From assembly GCA_025210235.1 (NCBI GenBank), contig JAOASG010000066.1, positions 62,001 through 126,000 on the forward strand: a stretch of DNA of 64,000 nt. The letters are read 5' to 3'. The notes beneath the pieces were generated by a model that worked only from the letters and a program-made list of their open reading frames with translations, made no database searches and was not told where the DNA came from. This DNA comes from Vallitalea sp. (GTDB lineage: Bacteria; Bacillota; Clostridia; Lachnospirales; Vallitaleaceae). Shown here piece after piece: positions 1 through 9,091 of this stretch (position 1 is its first letter; every line of letters starts with the position of its first letter). The translations under genes were made by a program, and so were the position numbers.

Positions 1-417
1 ATTTTAGTTTCATCAGATATTTGGAAAGGCGTAGGTTGGTCATCCATTATATATTTAGCAGCAATTACAAATATTAACACTGAGTTATATGAAGCTGCTG
101 AAATAGATGGAGCTGGTCGTTTAAGAAAAATATGGAATATTACATTACCATGTATAGCACCAATTATCACTATAATGTTAATTTTTGCAAGTGGTCACTT
201 AATAAACGATAACTTTGAACAAGTATATAATTTCTTGAATCCAAACGTAATGAAAGTAGGAGATGTTATTTCAACCTATACCTATAGAGAAGGTTTAGAG
301 CGATTAAATTATAGTTATGCTTCAGCAGTTGGAGCTTTCAAAAACGTAGTATCATTTTCTATGGTTATGTTGGTAAATTATATATCTAGAAAAGTAAACG
401 AAACATCATTATGGTAA
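1..417 (+). CDS. Carbohydrate ABC transporter permease, LplB-type (5' end missing)
   Basis: The reading frame is open from base 1 and ends at TAG 415-417, so the N-terminal part lies outside the window. The visible 138 residues contain the permease EAA loop (YEAAEIDGAGRLRKIW), the cytoplasmic motif that docks on the ATPase, followed by hydrophobic segments. It would be an inner-membrane subunit of a sugar or oligosaccharide importer. A second permease starts 14 bases downstream and a binding lipoprotein follows, the usual LplB-LplC-LplA order. No ATPase gene is visible here; such systems often share a distant MsmK-like ATPase (known of the family). Substrate is unknown. Confidence 0.88.
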   Translation: MLVSSDIWKGVGWSSIIYLAAITNINTELYEAAEIDGAGRLRKIWNITLPCIAPIITIMLIFASGHLINDNFEQVYNFLNPNVMKVGDVISTYTYREGLERLNYSYASAVGAFKNVVSFSMVMLVNYISRKVNETSLW

Positions 418-430
418 AAGGAGAATAGTA

Positions 431-1300
431 ATGAAAAGAAAAAAGTCTAGATCCGATAAAGTAATAGATTTTATAGTATATGCTAGTTTGATAATTTTCT
501 CTTTGTTGGTGTTGTTCCCTTTTTTACAGGTAATAACAATATCTCTTAGTCCAACAGAAGAATTAAATAAATTTGGATTACACATATTTCCTAAGAAAAT
601 CACATTTGAAGGATATAAAAGTGTACTTAGCTATCCTTTAATTGGAAGTGCATATTTAAATACAATTTTTAGAACAGTGGTAGCAACAGTGATGGCATCT
701 TTTTTCACGATTTTAGCTGCATATCCACTATCAAAGAAATATTTACCACACAAGAAATTTTGGACACTAATCATCATATTTACAATGTATTTTAGTGGAG
801 GATTAATTCCTAAATATATGCTAATAAAAGATTTAGGTATGATAAATCATAGAAGTTCACTTATTTTACCAGCTTTAATTAGTGCTTATAACTTAATTAT
901 TACAAGGAATTTCTTGATGATGTTACCTGAGAGTATGGAAGAAGCAGCAAAAATTGATGGAGCTAGTCATTTTAAAGTATTTGCACAAATTGTAGTTCCT
1001 GTTTCTAAACCAATTATTGCGACGATTTCTCTTTGGTATGGAGTATGGAATTGGAATGCATGGTTTGATAGTATGTTATATATGTTAGATGAGAAAAAAT
1101 ATGTTTTACAACATGTTTTACGTAAGATTCTGTTAGAAGGACAATTAGCAGAAGATACACTTGATATAGTATCTCATGTAAATACAGATGCAATGAAAAT
1201 GGCAACATTAATTGTGGCAATACTACCTATAATATGTATTTATCCTTTTGCACAAAAGTATTTTGTTAAAGGGGTAGTAATGGGATCAGTTAAGGAATAA
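431..1300 (+). CDS. Carbohydrate ABC transporter permease, LplC/YtcP-type
   Basis: A 289-residue membrane protein preceded by AAAAGGAG seven bases before the ATG. It has about six hydrophobic segments and the EAA loop (MEEAAKIDGASHFKVF) near residue 175, typical of MalG/LplC permeases. It is the second membrane subunit of the importer begun by the gene upstream, with a 14-base gap suggesting translation from one transcript. Length is normal for the family. It would form a heterodimeric channel receiving cargo from the downstream lipoprotein. The cargo cannot be read from the sequence, but the esterase at 3157 hints at an acylated glycan (inference). Confidence 0.9.
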   Translation: MKRKKSRSDKVIDFIVYASLIIFSLLVLFPFLQVITISLSPTEELNKFGLHIFPKKITFEGYKSVLSYPLIGSAYLNTIFRTVVATVMASFFTILAAYPLSKKYLPHKKFWTLIIIFTMYFSGGLIPKYMLIKDLGMINHRSSLILPALISAYNLIITRNFLMMLPESMEEAAKIDGASHFKVFAQIVVPVSKPIIATISLWYGVWNWNAWFDSMLYMLDEKKYVLQHVLRKILLEGQLAEDTLDIVSHVNTDAMKMATLIVAILPIICIYPFAQKYFVKGVVMGSVKE

Positions 1301-1359
1301 CAATCAAATGGTATTAATAGCTTAAAGCTGTTGATATATACATAATTTTTACTAAATAA

Positions 1360-1460
1360 TTAGGTAATTGCGAAACTTACAATGTGTAGTTCTTATTATA
1401 AGTGGGAACATAACATATTGTATTAAAGGATCAACTTAATGTAGTTTAGCAATTACTTAA
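1360..1460. repeat. Dispersed inverted-repeat element, copy A (full length)
   Basis: About 100 bases with imperfect terminal inverted repeats: left end GGTAATTGCGAAACTTAC at 1363-1380, right end GTAGTTTAGCAATTACTT at 1441-1458. The roughly 79 bases from 1380 match copy B (45785-45862) with about a dozen differences and one indel, including the core TAACATATTGTATTAAAG. It lies between the permease and the binding-protein gene, so it is inside a probable operon or carries its break. No coding capacity. Confidence 0.8.
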
Positions 1461-1488
1461 CTAAATCATGAAAGCGAGGAAGACTAAT

Positions 1489-3093
1489 ATGAAACATTGG
1501 GGAATTAGAAAATCTCTATCATTACTTTTAGTTTTAACAATGGTAATGGGATTATTCACTGCTTGTGGTAAAAAAGATAATAATGATGAAGGTAAGGACA
1601 AAGATAACACAGCAAATGAAAGTGTTAAAGGAAATGAAGAAGTATCAAATGAACCAATTAAGATTGACTGGTTTTTATATCCAAGTTATGGACAACCAGA
1701 TACAGAATCTGAAAATGTAAAAATGGTAGAAGAAAGATACAATGCTAAATTTAATTTCTGGTTCTTAGATTCAAACAAAGAAGATACTTTAAATATTAAG
1801 TTAGCTTCTGGAGAAATGCCTGACATCATGAGAATTAAATGGCATCAAGTTAAACAATATGTTAAACAAGGTATTTTAGCAGAAATTCCAGAAGAAACTA
1901 TTAGAAAATATGCACCTCATTATGCAGAGTATGTTGATAAATATGATAAAGGTTTAGCTTGGATGAAAGGTAAAGTTGACGGTAAATTATATGCTTTCCC
2001 AAAAATTAACTTAAACGGAACTTATCCAACATCTTTAATATGGAGACAAGATTGGTTAGACAAATTAGGTATAACTAAGATGCCTGAAACTTTAGAAGAA
2101 TTCGAAGCTGCTTTATATAAGATTAGTAACGATGATCCAGATGGAGATGGAGAAAAAAATACATACGGAATATCAGATACAGCAATTCCTTCAGTATTTG
2201 CAGCATATGGAATTTTCACTCCTAAGTTAACAGAAGCTAAGATTTCAACAATGATAGTTGATGGAAAACCAGTTATTGCAGATATTCAACCAGAAGCTAA
2301 AGAAGCGTTAAAATTATTAGCTAAATGGTATAAAGATGGTGTTATTGACCCTGAATTTGTAACTAAAGAAAATACAGGTGGTTATTGGGCATTATCTCAA
2401 GCATTTATGAATGGAAGAATCGGTATTACTGGTGGAGCTATGTTCTATCATTATATGCCAGAAACAGTTACAGGTACAGCTGGTAAATGTTATTCAGAAA
2501 CATTAAAAGTTAATCCAGATATTAAAATGTCATTTGGTGTACCTCCAGTAGGACCTGATGGAAAATCAGGAACAGCTTCATGGGGAGCAATGGGTGAAGG
2601 TATTGGTATAACTACAAAGGCTGCTAAAGATCCTAAAAAAGTTGAGTTATTATTAAAAATGCTTGATGATGCTTATAATGAAGAAAACATTGAATATACA
2701 AAAACAGTTATGTACGGTAAAGAAGGCGTTGACTACAAAATTGAAAATGGAAAACTTTCAAGACTTAATAATGATATGAAAGAATTAAACAAAAAAGGTA
2801 TTGTAGTATTCCCAGGTTCAGTAGTAGTTCAAAAAGAAGTTAACTCTGGTCTATATGAATTTGCTGATAAAGTTGCAAGTTATGATAGTATCACTAATTC
2901 AGGATTACCTGTTGGAGATGCAACAGAAAAATATGGTGCACAGTTATCAACATTAAAACAAGAAGCTTATATGGAAATAATTACTGGAGTTAAAGATATA
3001 GACTACTTCGATGAATTTGTTAAAAAATTCAATAAAAGTGGTGGAGAAGAAATACAAAAAGAAATAGAAGAAATTTATAATTCTTTAAAATAA
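1489..3093 (+). CDS. Extracellular sugar-binding lipoprotein of the ABC importer
   Basis: I chose ATG 1489 because GCGAGGA lies eight bases upstream; an in-frame ATG at 1468 has no good ribosome site. The 534-residue protein starts with a lipoprotein signal peptide ending in a lipobox (LFTAC), then an acidic linker, then a family-1 type extracellular solute-binding fold. Near residue 215 there is an EF-hand-like loop (DDPDGDGEKNTYG) seen in LipO/AlgQ-type binding proteins for polysaccharide pieces. It would capture the substrate outside the membrane and hand it to the two permeases upstream. A terminator follows directly. Substrate not identifiable. Confidence 0.9.
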   Translation: MKHWGIRKSLSLLLVLTMVMGLFTACGKKDNNDEGKDKDNTANESVKGNEEVSNEPIKIDWFLYPSYGQPDTESENVKMVEERYNAKFNFWFLDSNKEDTLNIKLASGEMPDIMRIKWHQVKQYVKQGILAEIPEETIRKYAPHYAEYVDKYDKGLAWMKGKVDGKLYAFPKINLNGTYPTSLIWRQDWLDKLGITKMPETLEEFEAALYKISNDDPDGDGEKNTYGISDTAIPSVFAAYGIFTPKLTEAKISTMIVDGKPVIADIQPEAKEALKLLAKWYKDGVIDPEFVTKENTGGYWALSQAFMNGRIGITGGAMFYHYMPETVTGTAGKCYSETLKVNPDIKMSFGVPPVGPDGKSGTASWGAMGEGIGITTKAAKDPKKVELLLKMLDDAYNEENIEYTKTVMYGKEGVDYKIENGKLSRLNNDMKELNKKGIVVFPGSVVVQKEVNSGLYEFADKVASYDSITNSGLPVGDATEKYGAQLSTLKQEAYMEIITGVKDIDYFDEFVKKFNKSGGEEIQKEIEEIYNSLK

Positions 3094-3103
3094 TAGGTAG
3101 TTT

Positions 3104-3141
3104 AAAAAATCTATTTAGCAACTGCTAAATAGATTTTTTTA
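3104..3141 (+). terminator. Intrinsic terminator after the binding-protein gene
   Basis: AAAAAATCTATTTAGCA and its exact complement TGCTAAATAGATTTTTT are separated by two bases and end in a T run. It lies 11 bases after the lipoprotein stop codon and before the esterase ribosome site, so the esterase may be partly read through or separately expressed. Confidence 0.85.
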
Positions 3142-3156
3142 TAAGGAGGGTAAATA

Positions 3157-4164
3157 ATGATAGAGAACTTGTCATTACATGGATTTGATAAAATAATTAA
3201 AAAAGAAGATGGTAGTTATTTTCTTCAAAGAGTACCAGATGATGTTAAAGATACTTTTAGTGATAGAGGTAAAAAAATGGCTATGATGCCTGCAGGAAAT
3301 GAAATTAGATTTGTCCCTGTAGATGATAAAGTAACGATTACACTATCTAGTGAAAAAGATGCTAATTCTCGTTACACTATAGCTCAAGTTTATTATGGTG
3401 ATTTTCAAGATGGCATAGTTATTCATAGAATTGAAGATAAACCATACGAATTAAAAATAAGTATACCCGATAGAGTAAAAAAATATAATGAAGCAAATGG
3501 ATCATTTCATTATGATCCAAAAGTAGTTAGAATAGTATTAAAACATGGTAATGTAAGTATTGTAGATGTAAAAGGAAAGGTGCGTAAGCCAACTAAAGAT
3601 GAATTACCACCAATTACGATGTTATCATATGGAACTTCTATTACACAAGGGGTAGGAACATCTATTCCAACTATTTCATTTACTAAACTTGCGGCAAGAA
3701 GAAAAGGATATGACCATATTAATCTAGGGTTTGGTGGTTCTGCACATTGCGAAAAAAGTATTGCAGACTATATAGCTAATAGAAATGACTGGGATATATT
3801 AACTTTGTGTATTTCAGTAAATATGCTTAATCAAGGGTTCTCTTTAGAAACTTTTGTTGAAAGAGCTAAATATATGGTTGAAACTATCGCAAGTAAACAT
3901 CCAGATAAAAAAATAGTATGTATTAGCCCTATTAGACATTATGGAGATATCCTAGTAGATTTAAATAAAGAAAATAGATTATCATCAGGAAAAGAATATA
4001 GAGATGCTTTAAGAGATATTGTAAATAATATGGGAAGTGATAAAATAAGTTATATCAATGGGTTAGATTTACTTGAAGATTTTGGTGGATTAACAACAGA
4101 TTTGTTACACCCAGGGGATTATGGAGCTATTGAGATGGCGATAAAACTATCTGAAAAGCTTTAA
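3157..4164 (+). CDS. SGNH-family esterase/lipase-like hydrolase
   Basis: A 335-residue protein with RBS AAGGAGGG. The N-terminal ~150 residues look like a beta-rich domain. The C-terminal part carries SGNH blocks: GTSIT (nucleophile Ser, in place of GDS) near residue 165, GFGGSAHCE (Gly block), SVNM (Asn block) and DLLHPGDYG (Asp-x-x-His). No signal peptide is visible, so it probably acts in the cytoplasm. Its place after a sugar importer suggests de-acylation of imported, esterified saccharides (inference). The two-domain layout resembles bacterial carbohydrate esterases, but the ester substrate cannot be named. Confidence 0.8.
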   Translation: MIENLSLHGFDKIIKKEDGSYFLQRVPDDVKDTFSDRGKKMAMMPAGNEIRFVPVDDKVTITLSSEKDANSRYTIAQVYYGDFQDGIVIHRIEDKPYELKISIPDRVKKYNEANGSFHYDPKVVRIVLKHGNVSIVDVKGKVRKPTKDELPPITMLSYGTSITQGVGTSIPTISFTKLAARRKGYDHINLGFGGSAHCEKSIADYIANRNDWDILTLCISVNMLNQGFSLETFVERAKYMVETIASKHPDKKIVCISPIRHYGDILVDLNKENRLSSGKEYRDALRDIVNNMGSDKISYINGLDLLEDFGGLTTDLLHPGDYGAIEMAIKLSEKL

Positions 4165-4191
4165 AACTTAACATAACTAGACTAAAAGAAT

Positions 4192-4237
4192 AAAAACGCT
4201 CTGCTTTAAATTAATTAAAGCAGAGCGTTTTTATTTT
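4192..4237 (+). terminator. Strong intrinsic terminator after the esterase
   Basis: Perfect 18-base arms (AAAAACGCTCTGCTTTAA at 4192-4209 and its complement at 4215-4232), five-base loop, then TATTTTTATT. It closes the transporter/esterase unit. The following bases to 4360 are AT-rich with no other clear signal. Confidence 0.93.
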
Positions 4238-4360
4238 TATTATAGAAAATAATTTATAATATCAATCACTAATCTAGCAGATTTTAAAATATTTTTAAGC
4301 AATAACACGAATAAAAATTCTAATAAATACAAAAAATGTAAAAAAGAAAGGTAAGGTAAT

Positions 4361-4567
4361 ATGATAAATATAATAAATAAATTTGGAAGTGTTTTTTCAT
4401 TAAAATTTATTGTCATGTTATTAGGTGTAGGACTAGTATTGCTTTTATGGGATAGGAAAGTTTTATATAGAAAAAAAATTAAAAAGGAACATACAATAAG
4501 TATAGTAATGGGAATTGTTTATATTTCATTAGGAACCCTACTTTTTATTGTGGGAAGATTTATTTAA
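4361..4567 (+). CDS. Small two-helix membrane protein preceding the ger operon
   Basis: A 68-residue ORF with a good ribosome site (AAAGGTAAGG, five bases before ATG). It has two hydrophobic segments (about residues 14-31 and 46-66) separated by a basic loop (RKVLYRKKIKKEH). It lies 77 bases before gerA in the same orientation. Small membrane proteins of this kind (GerD/GerXD-like accessory subunits) are known beside some clostridial germinant receptor operons; this is context only and I do not recognise the family. Probably a real gene given its RBS and membrane pattern. Confidence 0.6.
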   Translation: MINIINKFGSVFSLKFIVMLLGVGLVLLLWDRKVLYRKKIKKEHTISIVMGIVYISLGTLLFIVGRFI

Positions 4568-4644
4568 TATCAACTTTCCTCCTACAATATTCTATGTACT
4601 TATGCTAATGAAGGATTTTCAGAATAAAAATATAGGTGAATGAT

Positions 4645-6222
4645 ATGAGACTAAAAAAAGTTGCACCAAAACATGATGAGAAAAGTAATAAAGTTATGAT
4701 TCCTTTATCTGACTCGTTAGATACTAATATAAAAAATTTTGAAGAACTATTTACTGACTGTGGAGATTTAGTTAAAAGAAAATTTCCTATAGGTGAGAAT
4801 AATAACGTATGGGCATATATTGCATATATAGATGTAATGATAGATAGGAGAGTTATAGAGGAATCGGTACTTGAGCAATTATTAGTACAAGTAAGAGGTG
4901 TTGGTAAGTCATTTGAAAAGAGCAATGAAGATGAATTCTCTTTTATAAAAAATGGAGGGTTTGCAACAGCTGATTTAAAAGAAGTAAATAATATGGATGA
5001 TGCAGTATTAGCCGTACTTTCTGGAGATACTGTAATTTTTATTGATGGATATGAAAAAGTAATTGTTGTTGCGACAAAAGGATTTCCTAATAGAGGTGTT
5101 CAACCACCAGATACAGAAAGTGTTATTAGAGGTTCTAAGGAAGGATTTTCAGAAGCTTTTAGGATTAACACGGTTCTTATTAGAAGGCGTATAAGAGATA
5201 GTAAATTAAAAATAAAGCAAATTCAATTAGGAACAAGAACAAGAACAGATATTGGACTTGTGTATATAGAAGATCTTGTTAGACCGCAAGTGTTAAGAGA
5301 AATTGAAGAAAGACTTAGTTATTTTAAAATAGATAGTGTCCTAGAAAGTGGAACTCTAGAGCAAATGATAGAAACTCAGTGGTATTCACCTTTTCCACAA
5401 TCACAAGTTACTCAAAGACCTGATAAAGTAGCATCAGCTATTTTAGAAGGTAGAGTCGCTATTGTAGTTGACAATACACCATTTGTTCTATTATTACCAA
5501 CAACTATGAACTGCTTCTTTCAATCCTCTGAGGATTACTATCAAAGATGGTATGTTATGAGCTTTGTTAGAATTTTAAGGTATTGTGCAGCGTTTTTATC
5601 TTTTGCAATACCAGGGTTTTATATTGCACTTACAACCTTTCATCCGTCTATGATACCTACACCGTTAACATTTTCTATTGCTGCTGCTAGAGAAGGAGTT
5701 CCTTTTCCGGCACTAGTAGAAGTGCTGATTATGGAGATAGCGTTTGAACTTCTAAGAGAAGCAGGGGTTAGATTACCTGCACCCATTGGAAATACGATAG
5801 GTATTGTTGGAGGGTTAATTGTTGGTCAAGCAGTAGTTCAAGCTAACTTGGTTAGTCCTATAATTGTAATTATTGTTGCACTAACTGCTATTTCATCTTT
5901 TGCTATTCCTAGTTATTCTTTAACGTCAGCTTTTAGAATGATAAAATATTTAATAATAATTCTATCATCTTTCTTAGGATTTTTAGGTTTTTGGTTAGGT
6001 ATTTTAATTGTGTTAACACACCTTGTTTCACTAAAAAGTATGGACATTCCATATTTGTCTCCTTATGTAGCTAGAGAAGTTAACAACCAAGATTTGAAAG
6101 ATTCTCTTATAAGGATGCCAACTTTTATGAATAGATTAAGACCTGTATTTACAACTACAAATAACAAGGTAAGATTAGATATTAAGGAAAAAGGAGAAAA
6201 TAATGTTTTCACAAAACAATAA
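4645..6222 (+). CDS. Spore germinant receptor A subunit (GerA family)
   Basis: Start taken at ATG 4645, with AGGTGA five bases upstream; a GTG at 4636 overlaps that site and is unlikely. The 525-residue protein has a soluble N-terminal half and a C-terminal membrane half with five or so helices, including GerA family stretches (HPSMIPTPLTFSIAAAREGV, RLPAPIGNTIGIVGGLIVGQ). It is the A subunit of a receptor in the spore inner membrane that triggers germination. The GerB gene overlaps its end by 20 bases and GerC follows, a complete A-B-C operon. The germinant cannot be deduced. Confidence 0.95.
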   Translation: MRLKKVAPKHDEKSNKVMIPLSDSLDTNIKNFEELFTDCGDLVKRKFPIGENNNVWAYIAYIDVMIDRRVIEESVLEQLLVQVRGVGKSFEKSNEDEFSFIKNGGFATADLKEVNNMDDAVLAVLSGDTVIFIDGYEKVIVVATKGFPNRGVQPPDTESVIRGSKEGFSEAFRINTVLIRRRIRDSKLKIKQIQLGTRTRTDIGLVYIEDLVRPQVLREIEERLSYFKIDSVLESGTLEQMIETQWYSPFPQSQVTQRPDKVASAILEGRVAIVVDNTPFVLLLPTTMNCFFQSSEDYYQRWYVMSFVRILRYCAAFLSFAIPGFYIALTTFHPSMIPTPLTFSIAAAREGVPFPALVEVLIMEIAFELLREAGVRLPAPIGNTIGIVGGLIVGQAVVQANLVSPIIVIIVALTAISSFAIPSYSLTSAFRMIKYLIIILSSFLGFLGFWLGILIVLTHLVSLKSMDIPYLSPYVAREVNNQDLKDSLIRMPTFMNRLRPVFTTTNNKVRLDIKEKGENNVFTKQ

Positions 6223-7315
6223 AATATCAATGAGACAAATTGAGATATTGATGATTCTCAATTTGTTTAGTAATACAAGTTTAATTTTACCAAGAGTTGC
6301 TTCTGAAATTGCACAAGGAGATGGACATTTTATAGTTATAGGGGGAGCTATTATTTCGCTATTATACGCTTTTGTAATAACTTCTCTTGTAAAAATGTTT
6401 CCAAATCAAAATATAGTAGAATACTCTGAAATGATATTTAATAAACCAACAGGAATAATTATCGGAAGTATATTTTGCTTAAAACTTATTATTTTAGCAG
6501 GGTTAGAGATAAGAGTTTTTGGAGAATTAGTTAAACAAACACTTTTAAGAGATACACCAATAGAAATTATCGTTATTTGTATGTTGCTCGTTGTCGTTTA
6601 CTTAACAAGAAAAGGATATGAGGCAAGAGCTAGAATGGCTGAGTTACTTATATATATTATTATAATTCCATTAATAATAATATATTTATTTGCTATCCCA
6701 GATATTAAACTATATAATATTTCTCCTATTTTTGTAATAACTCCTACTAAATTTTTATATGGAAGTTTTTTAATGTCTTTTGCTTATTCTGGTATGGAAC
6801 TTTTATTATTATCTACACCTTTTGTGCTAAAACCTAATCGTTTACCGAAAGTAGCATATGGAAGTATAGGTTTTGTAGGTATTTTAAATGCTTTAATATG
6901 TATGTTAACTATTGGGTCTTTTGGACCTTTAGAAACTTCAAGACAAATATGGCCTGTTATGACTATTATGCAGAGTATTCGTTTGCCGGGTGCATTAATT
7001 CAAAGACAGGATGCACTTATGGTAAGTTTTTGGATTATGACTGTTTTTTTATTAATTAATGGTTATTTATTTTTTGCAGGATTATTAATTAAGAAAATAG
7101 CAAACTTAAAAGAACAGAACTTTTTAATATTACCTTTGATACCTATTGTGTATCTTATTTCTCTTATGCCAGATAATATAGTGGAAACATATGAATGGTT
7201 AACTTTTATGAATCGTTATGTTAGTTTATTATTTCTGTTGCCAATTCCACTAATTCTATTAATAGCTGCTAAGATAAAAGGAATGGGAAATAAAGATGTT
7301 TCTACGAAAGGATGA
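6203..7315 (+). CDS. Spore germinant receptor B subunit (GerB permease-like)
   Basis: A 370-residue integral membrane protein with about ten hydrophobic segments, of the GerAB/APC-related spore germination permease family. The RBS AAGGAG lies inside the end of the A-subunit gene and the two reading frames overlap by 20 bases, so translation is probably coupled. The B subunit is thought to hold the germinant-binding site (family knowledge). The C subunit gene overlaps the last bases of this one. Length is normal and no break is seen. Confidence 0.94.
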   Translation: MFSQNNKISMRQIEILMILNLFSNTSLILPRVASEIAQGDGHFIVIGGAIISLLYAFVITSLVKMFPNQNIVEYSEMIFNKPTGIIIGSIFCLKLIILAGLEIRVFGELVKQTLLRDTPIEIIVICMLLVVVYLTRKGYEARARMAELLIYIIIIPLIIIYLFAIPDIKLYNISPIFVITPTKFLYGSFLMSFAYSGMELLLLSTPFVLKPNRLPKVAYGSIGFVGILNALICMLTIGSFGPLETSRQIWPVMTIMQSIRLPGALIQRQDALMVSFWIMTVFLLINGYLFFAGLLIKKIANLKEQNFLILPLIPIVYLISLMPDNIVETYEWLTFMNRYVSLLFLLPIPLILLIAAKIKGMGNKDVSTKG

Positions 7316-7322
7316 TGGTGGG

Positions 7323-8438
7323 GTGAAAATAAAAGTTATTTCAGTTATTACTATATGTAGTATTTTATTAGTTGGATGTTGGGATAGAGTCGAGTTAAAC
7401 GATAGAGCATATGTAATTAGTTTAGCACTTGATGATATTGGAGATATGTTAGAGGTTACTTATACCATTCCTAATCTACCTGTGATTACAGCACAAAGTA
7501 GTGGTGAAGCTACTAAGTTTATTAAGATAACAAAAGCAAAGACCCTTGCACAAGCTAATAGAGATTTCGGGAAAAAATCTAATCTTAGAATTAATTTTGA
7601 TCATACAAAAGTTATTATATTTGGTGCTGATTTTTTAAAAGATAATCACAATATAAGGAAAGTATTAGATCATTTTGATAGAAACCCTGAGTATTCAAAG
7701 TCTTTGTTGCTTCTAGCAACAAAAGATACAGGAAAGAAGTTATTAGAATCTGTACCTAATGGTGAAGAGACAACGGGAATATATTTGTCGCAAGTTTTTG
7801 TTAATAATAGTTTAGAGACTATTAGTGCAAAGACGATTGAGCTTGGAAATTTTATTTCTGATATGCATAGTACTGATGGAAATGGAGTTATGCCAAATAT
7901 TGTTTTTCAAGATAATGAAGTTGTGGTGGATGGGCTTGCTGTACTTAGAGATTATGAGTTGAAAGGATGGATGGAAGATAGTTATATTACACCATATAGT
8001 TGGATTCTTGGAAAAGGTAAAAACACAGTAGCATTAATTGATTCTGAAGGAGTTTTGATTCCTTATGAGATAAGTGATTTAACTACAGAAATGGATTTTA
8101 AAATAGTGGATGATATTCTAAAGATTAATATAAGTATTATGAGTGAAGGAGATATTGCGGAATATATTCTAGAAGATCAAGATAAATTGTTTAAGAATAA
8201 ATATATTAAAGAGATAGAGGAAGAGATATCAAATGAGATGGAGGGACAAATAGACGAGTTGTTAGATATTATTCAAGAAGATTATGGTATAGATATTATT
8301 GGTGCTTTAAATAAGGTGAAGACGAATAATAGAAAAGTATGGAAGGTGACTAAGTCTAATTGGCAAGATTTTTTTAGGGCGGCAACTATTGAGGTTGATT
8401 GTAGGGTTAATATAAGGAGAGTTGGATTGTCGAAATAG
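7323..8438 (+). CDS. Spore germinant receptor C subunit lipoprotein (Ger(x)C family)
   Basis: Best start is GTG 7323, preceded by AAGGATG; an in-frame ATG at 7296 would add nine residues inside the previous gene. From the GTG the protein begins KIKVISVITICSILLVGC, a lipoprotein signal with lipobox LVGC, followed by WDRVELNDRAYV, the hallmark start of mature GerC proteins. It is about 371 residues, the usual length. It would be lipid-anchored on the outer face of the spore inner membrane and complete the receptor with the A and B subunits. No terminator is obvious; a hairpin repeat begins 20 bases later. Confidence 0.93.
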   Translation: MKIKVISVITICSILLVGCWDRVELNDRAYVISLALDDIGDMLEVTYTIPNLPVITAQSSGEATKFIKITKAKTLAQANRDFGKKSNLRINFDHTKVIIFGADFLKDNHNIRKVLDHFDRNPEYSKSLLLLATKDTGKKLLESVPNGEETTGIYLSQVFVNNSLETISAKTIELGNFISDMHSTDGNGVMPNIVFQDNEVVVDGLAVLRDYELKGWMEDSYITPYSWILGKGKNTVALIDSEGVLIPYEISDLTTEMDFKIVDDILKINISIMSEGDIAEYILEDQDKLFKNKYIKEIEEEISNEMEGQIDELLDIIQEDYGIDIIGALNKVKTNNRKVWKVTKSNWQDFFRAATIEVDCRVNIRRVGLSK

Positions 8439-8461
8439 ACGTTAAAATATTTATGGCTTCC

Positions 8462-8571
8462 GCGGATATGGTATAGGGTAATATTCCGTCAGCAGATTAA
8501 ACGTCCGTGTTTAAACAGCTGAGTTCGCCGTCTGTGGCTCACTGCTCCATATTACCCTATACCATATCCGC
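8462..8571. repeat. Large hairpin repeat element, copy 1
   Basis: Two perfect 23-base inverted arms (8462-8484 and 8549-8571; the left begins GCGGATATGGTATAGGGT) enclose a 64-base loop that is clearly more GC-rich than its surroundings. The loop segment CCGTGTTTAAACAGCTGAGT (8505-8524) recurs at 9118. The element could fold as a stable RNA or DNA hairpin and may end ger transcription, but there is no T run. Likely a dispersed intergenic repeat. Confidence 0.85.
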
Positions 8572-8600
8572 TGGGCTGGTGGTAATAGGGATATTCTCAC

Positions 8601-8699
8601 TTACTTAAGTCTTTCATGTATGTCAGATGAACTATAAAGAATATTGGTAACTGTTACCGTAGAATCATTCACAATATAAATAACGGAATAGTTATCAAT
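8601..8699 (-). pseudogene. C-terminal remnant of a RelE/ParE-family toxin
   Basis: Reading the minus strand just past the antitoxin stop, one frame encodes IDNYSVIYIVNDSTVTVTNI followed by LYSSSDIHERLK and a stop at 8601-8603. This is the characteristic last strand and tail of RelE/ParE-type toxins. There is no start codon and the frame overlaps the antitoxin's end, so roughly the first two thirds of the toxin are missing. I infer a deletion that removed the toxin body and joined its tail to the antitoxin gene. Confidence 0.7.
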
Positions 8700-8997
8700 T
8701 TTTCTCTCTTAACCTATCAAATGCTTCAGCTGCTGGTGTCACTCTACCACTTTCATAATCTTCATAGCCTTTATCTAATTTATGTCGCAATTCTTCTTTA
8801 GTCATTAAATCTGCATTAATTTCATTTGGAACTTTAGGTAATTCAATTGGAAACGGAATTCCACCTGTCATATTAATTTGTCTTAGATACATATTTATTG
8901 CAGTAGACATTGAAATACCTAATTTGGACAAAATATCTTCAGCTTGCTTTTTAACTAATGGATTAATTCTTAAATTCAAGGTTGTTGTATTTGCCAT
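8695..8997 (-). CDS. RelB/DinJ-family antitoxin (orphan)
   Basis: I place the start at ATG 8997 (MANTTTLNLRINP), with AAAGGAG nine bases upstream; longer in-frame starts run into the operator palindrome. The 100-residue protein has the ribbon-helix-helix start of RelB/DinJ antitoxins (TLNLRINPLVKKQAEDIL, then GISMSTAINMYLRQI and GGIPFPIEL). It would bind its own promoter and neutralise a RelE/YafQ-type toxin. Only the toxin's C-terminus remains downstream, so it is an orphan. Hairpin repeats flank the pair at 8462-8571 and 9092-9143. Confidence 0.9.
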   Translation of the reverse strand: MANTTTLNLRINPLVKKQAEDILSKLGISMSTAINMYLRQINMTGGIPFPIELPKVPNEINADLMTKEELRHKLDKGYEDYESGRVTPAAEAFDRLREKN

Positions 8998-9020
8998 TTT
9001 TATCATCTCCTTTGCTTTTA

Positions 9021-9043
9021 TTGTAACGCAATATGCGTTACAA
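9021..9043 (-). promoter_or_regulatory. Palindromic operator of the RelB antitoxin gene
   Basis: TTGTAACGCA and its exact reverse complement TGCGTTACAA are separated by three bases, 24 bases upstream of the antitoxin start. Ribbon-helix-helix antitoxins repress their own promoters through such palindromes (family knowledge), so this is probably the autoregulatory site. Confidence 0.75.
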
Positions 9044-9091
9044 ATCAAGAAGTAATATCTCTTACTCCCAACTTTATTAAAATGGCATTCT

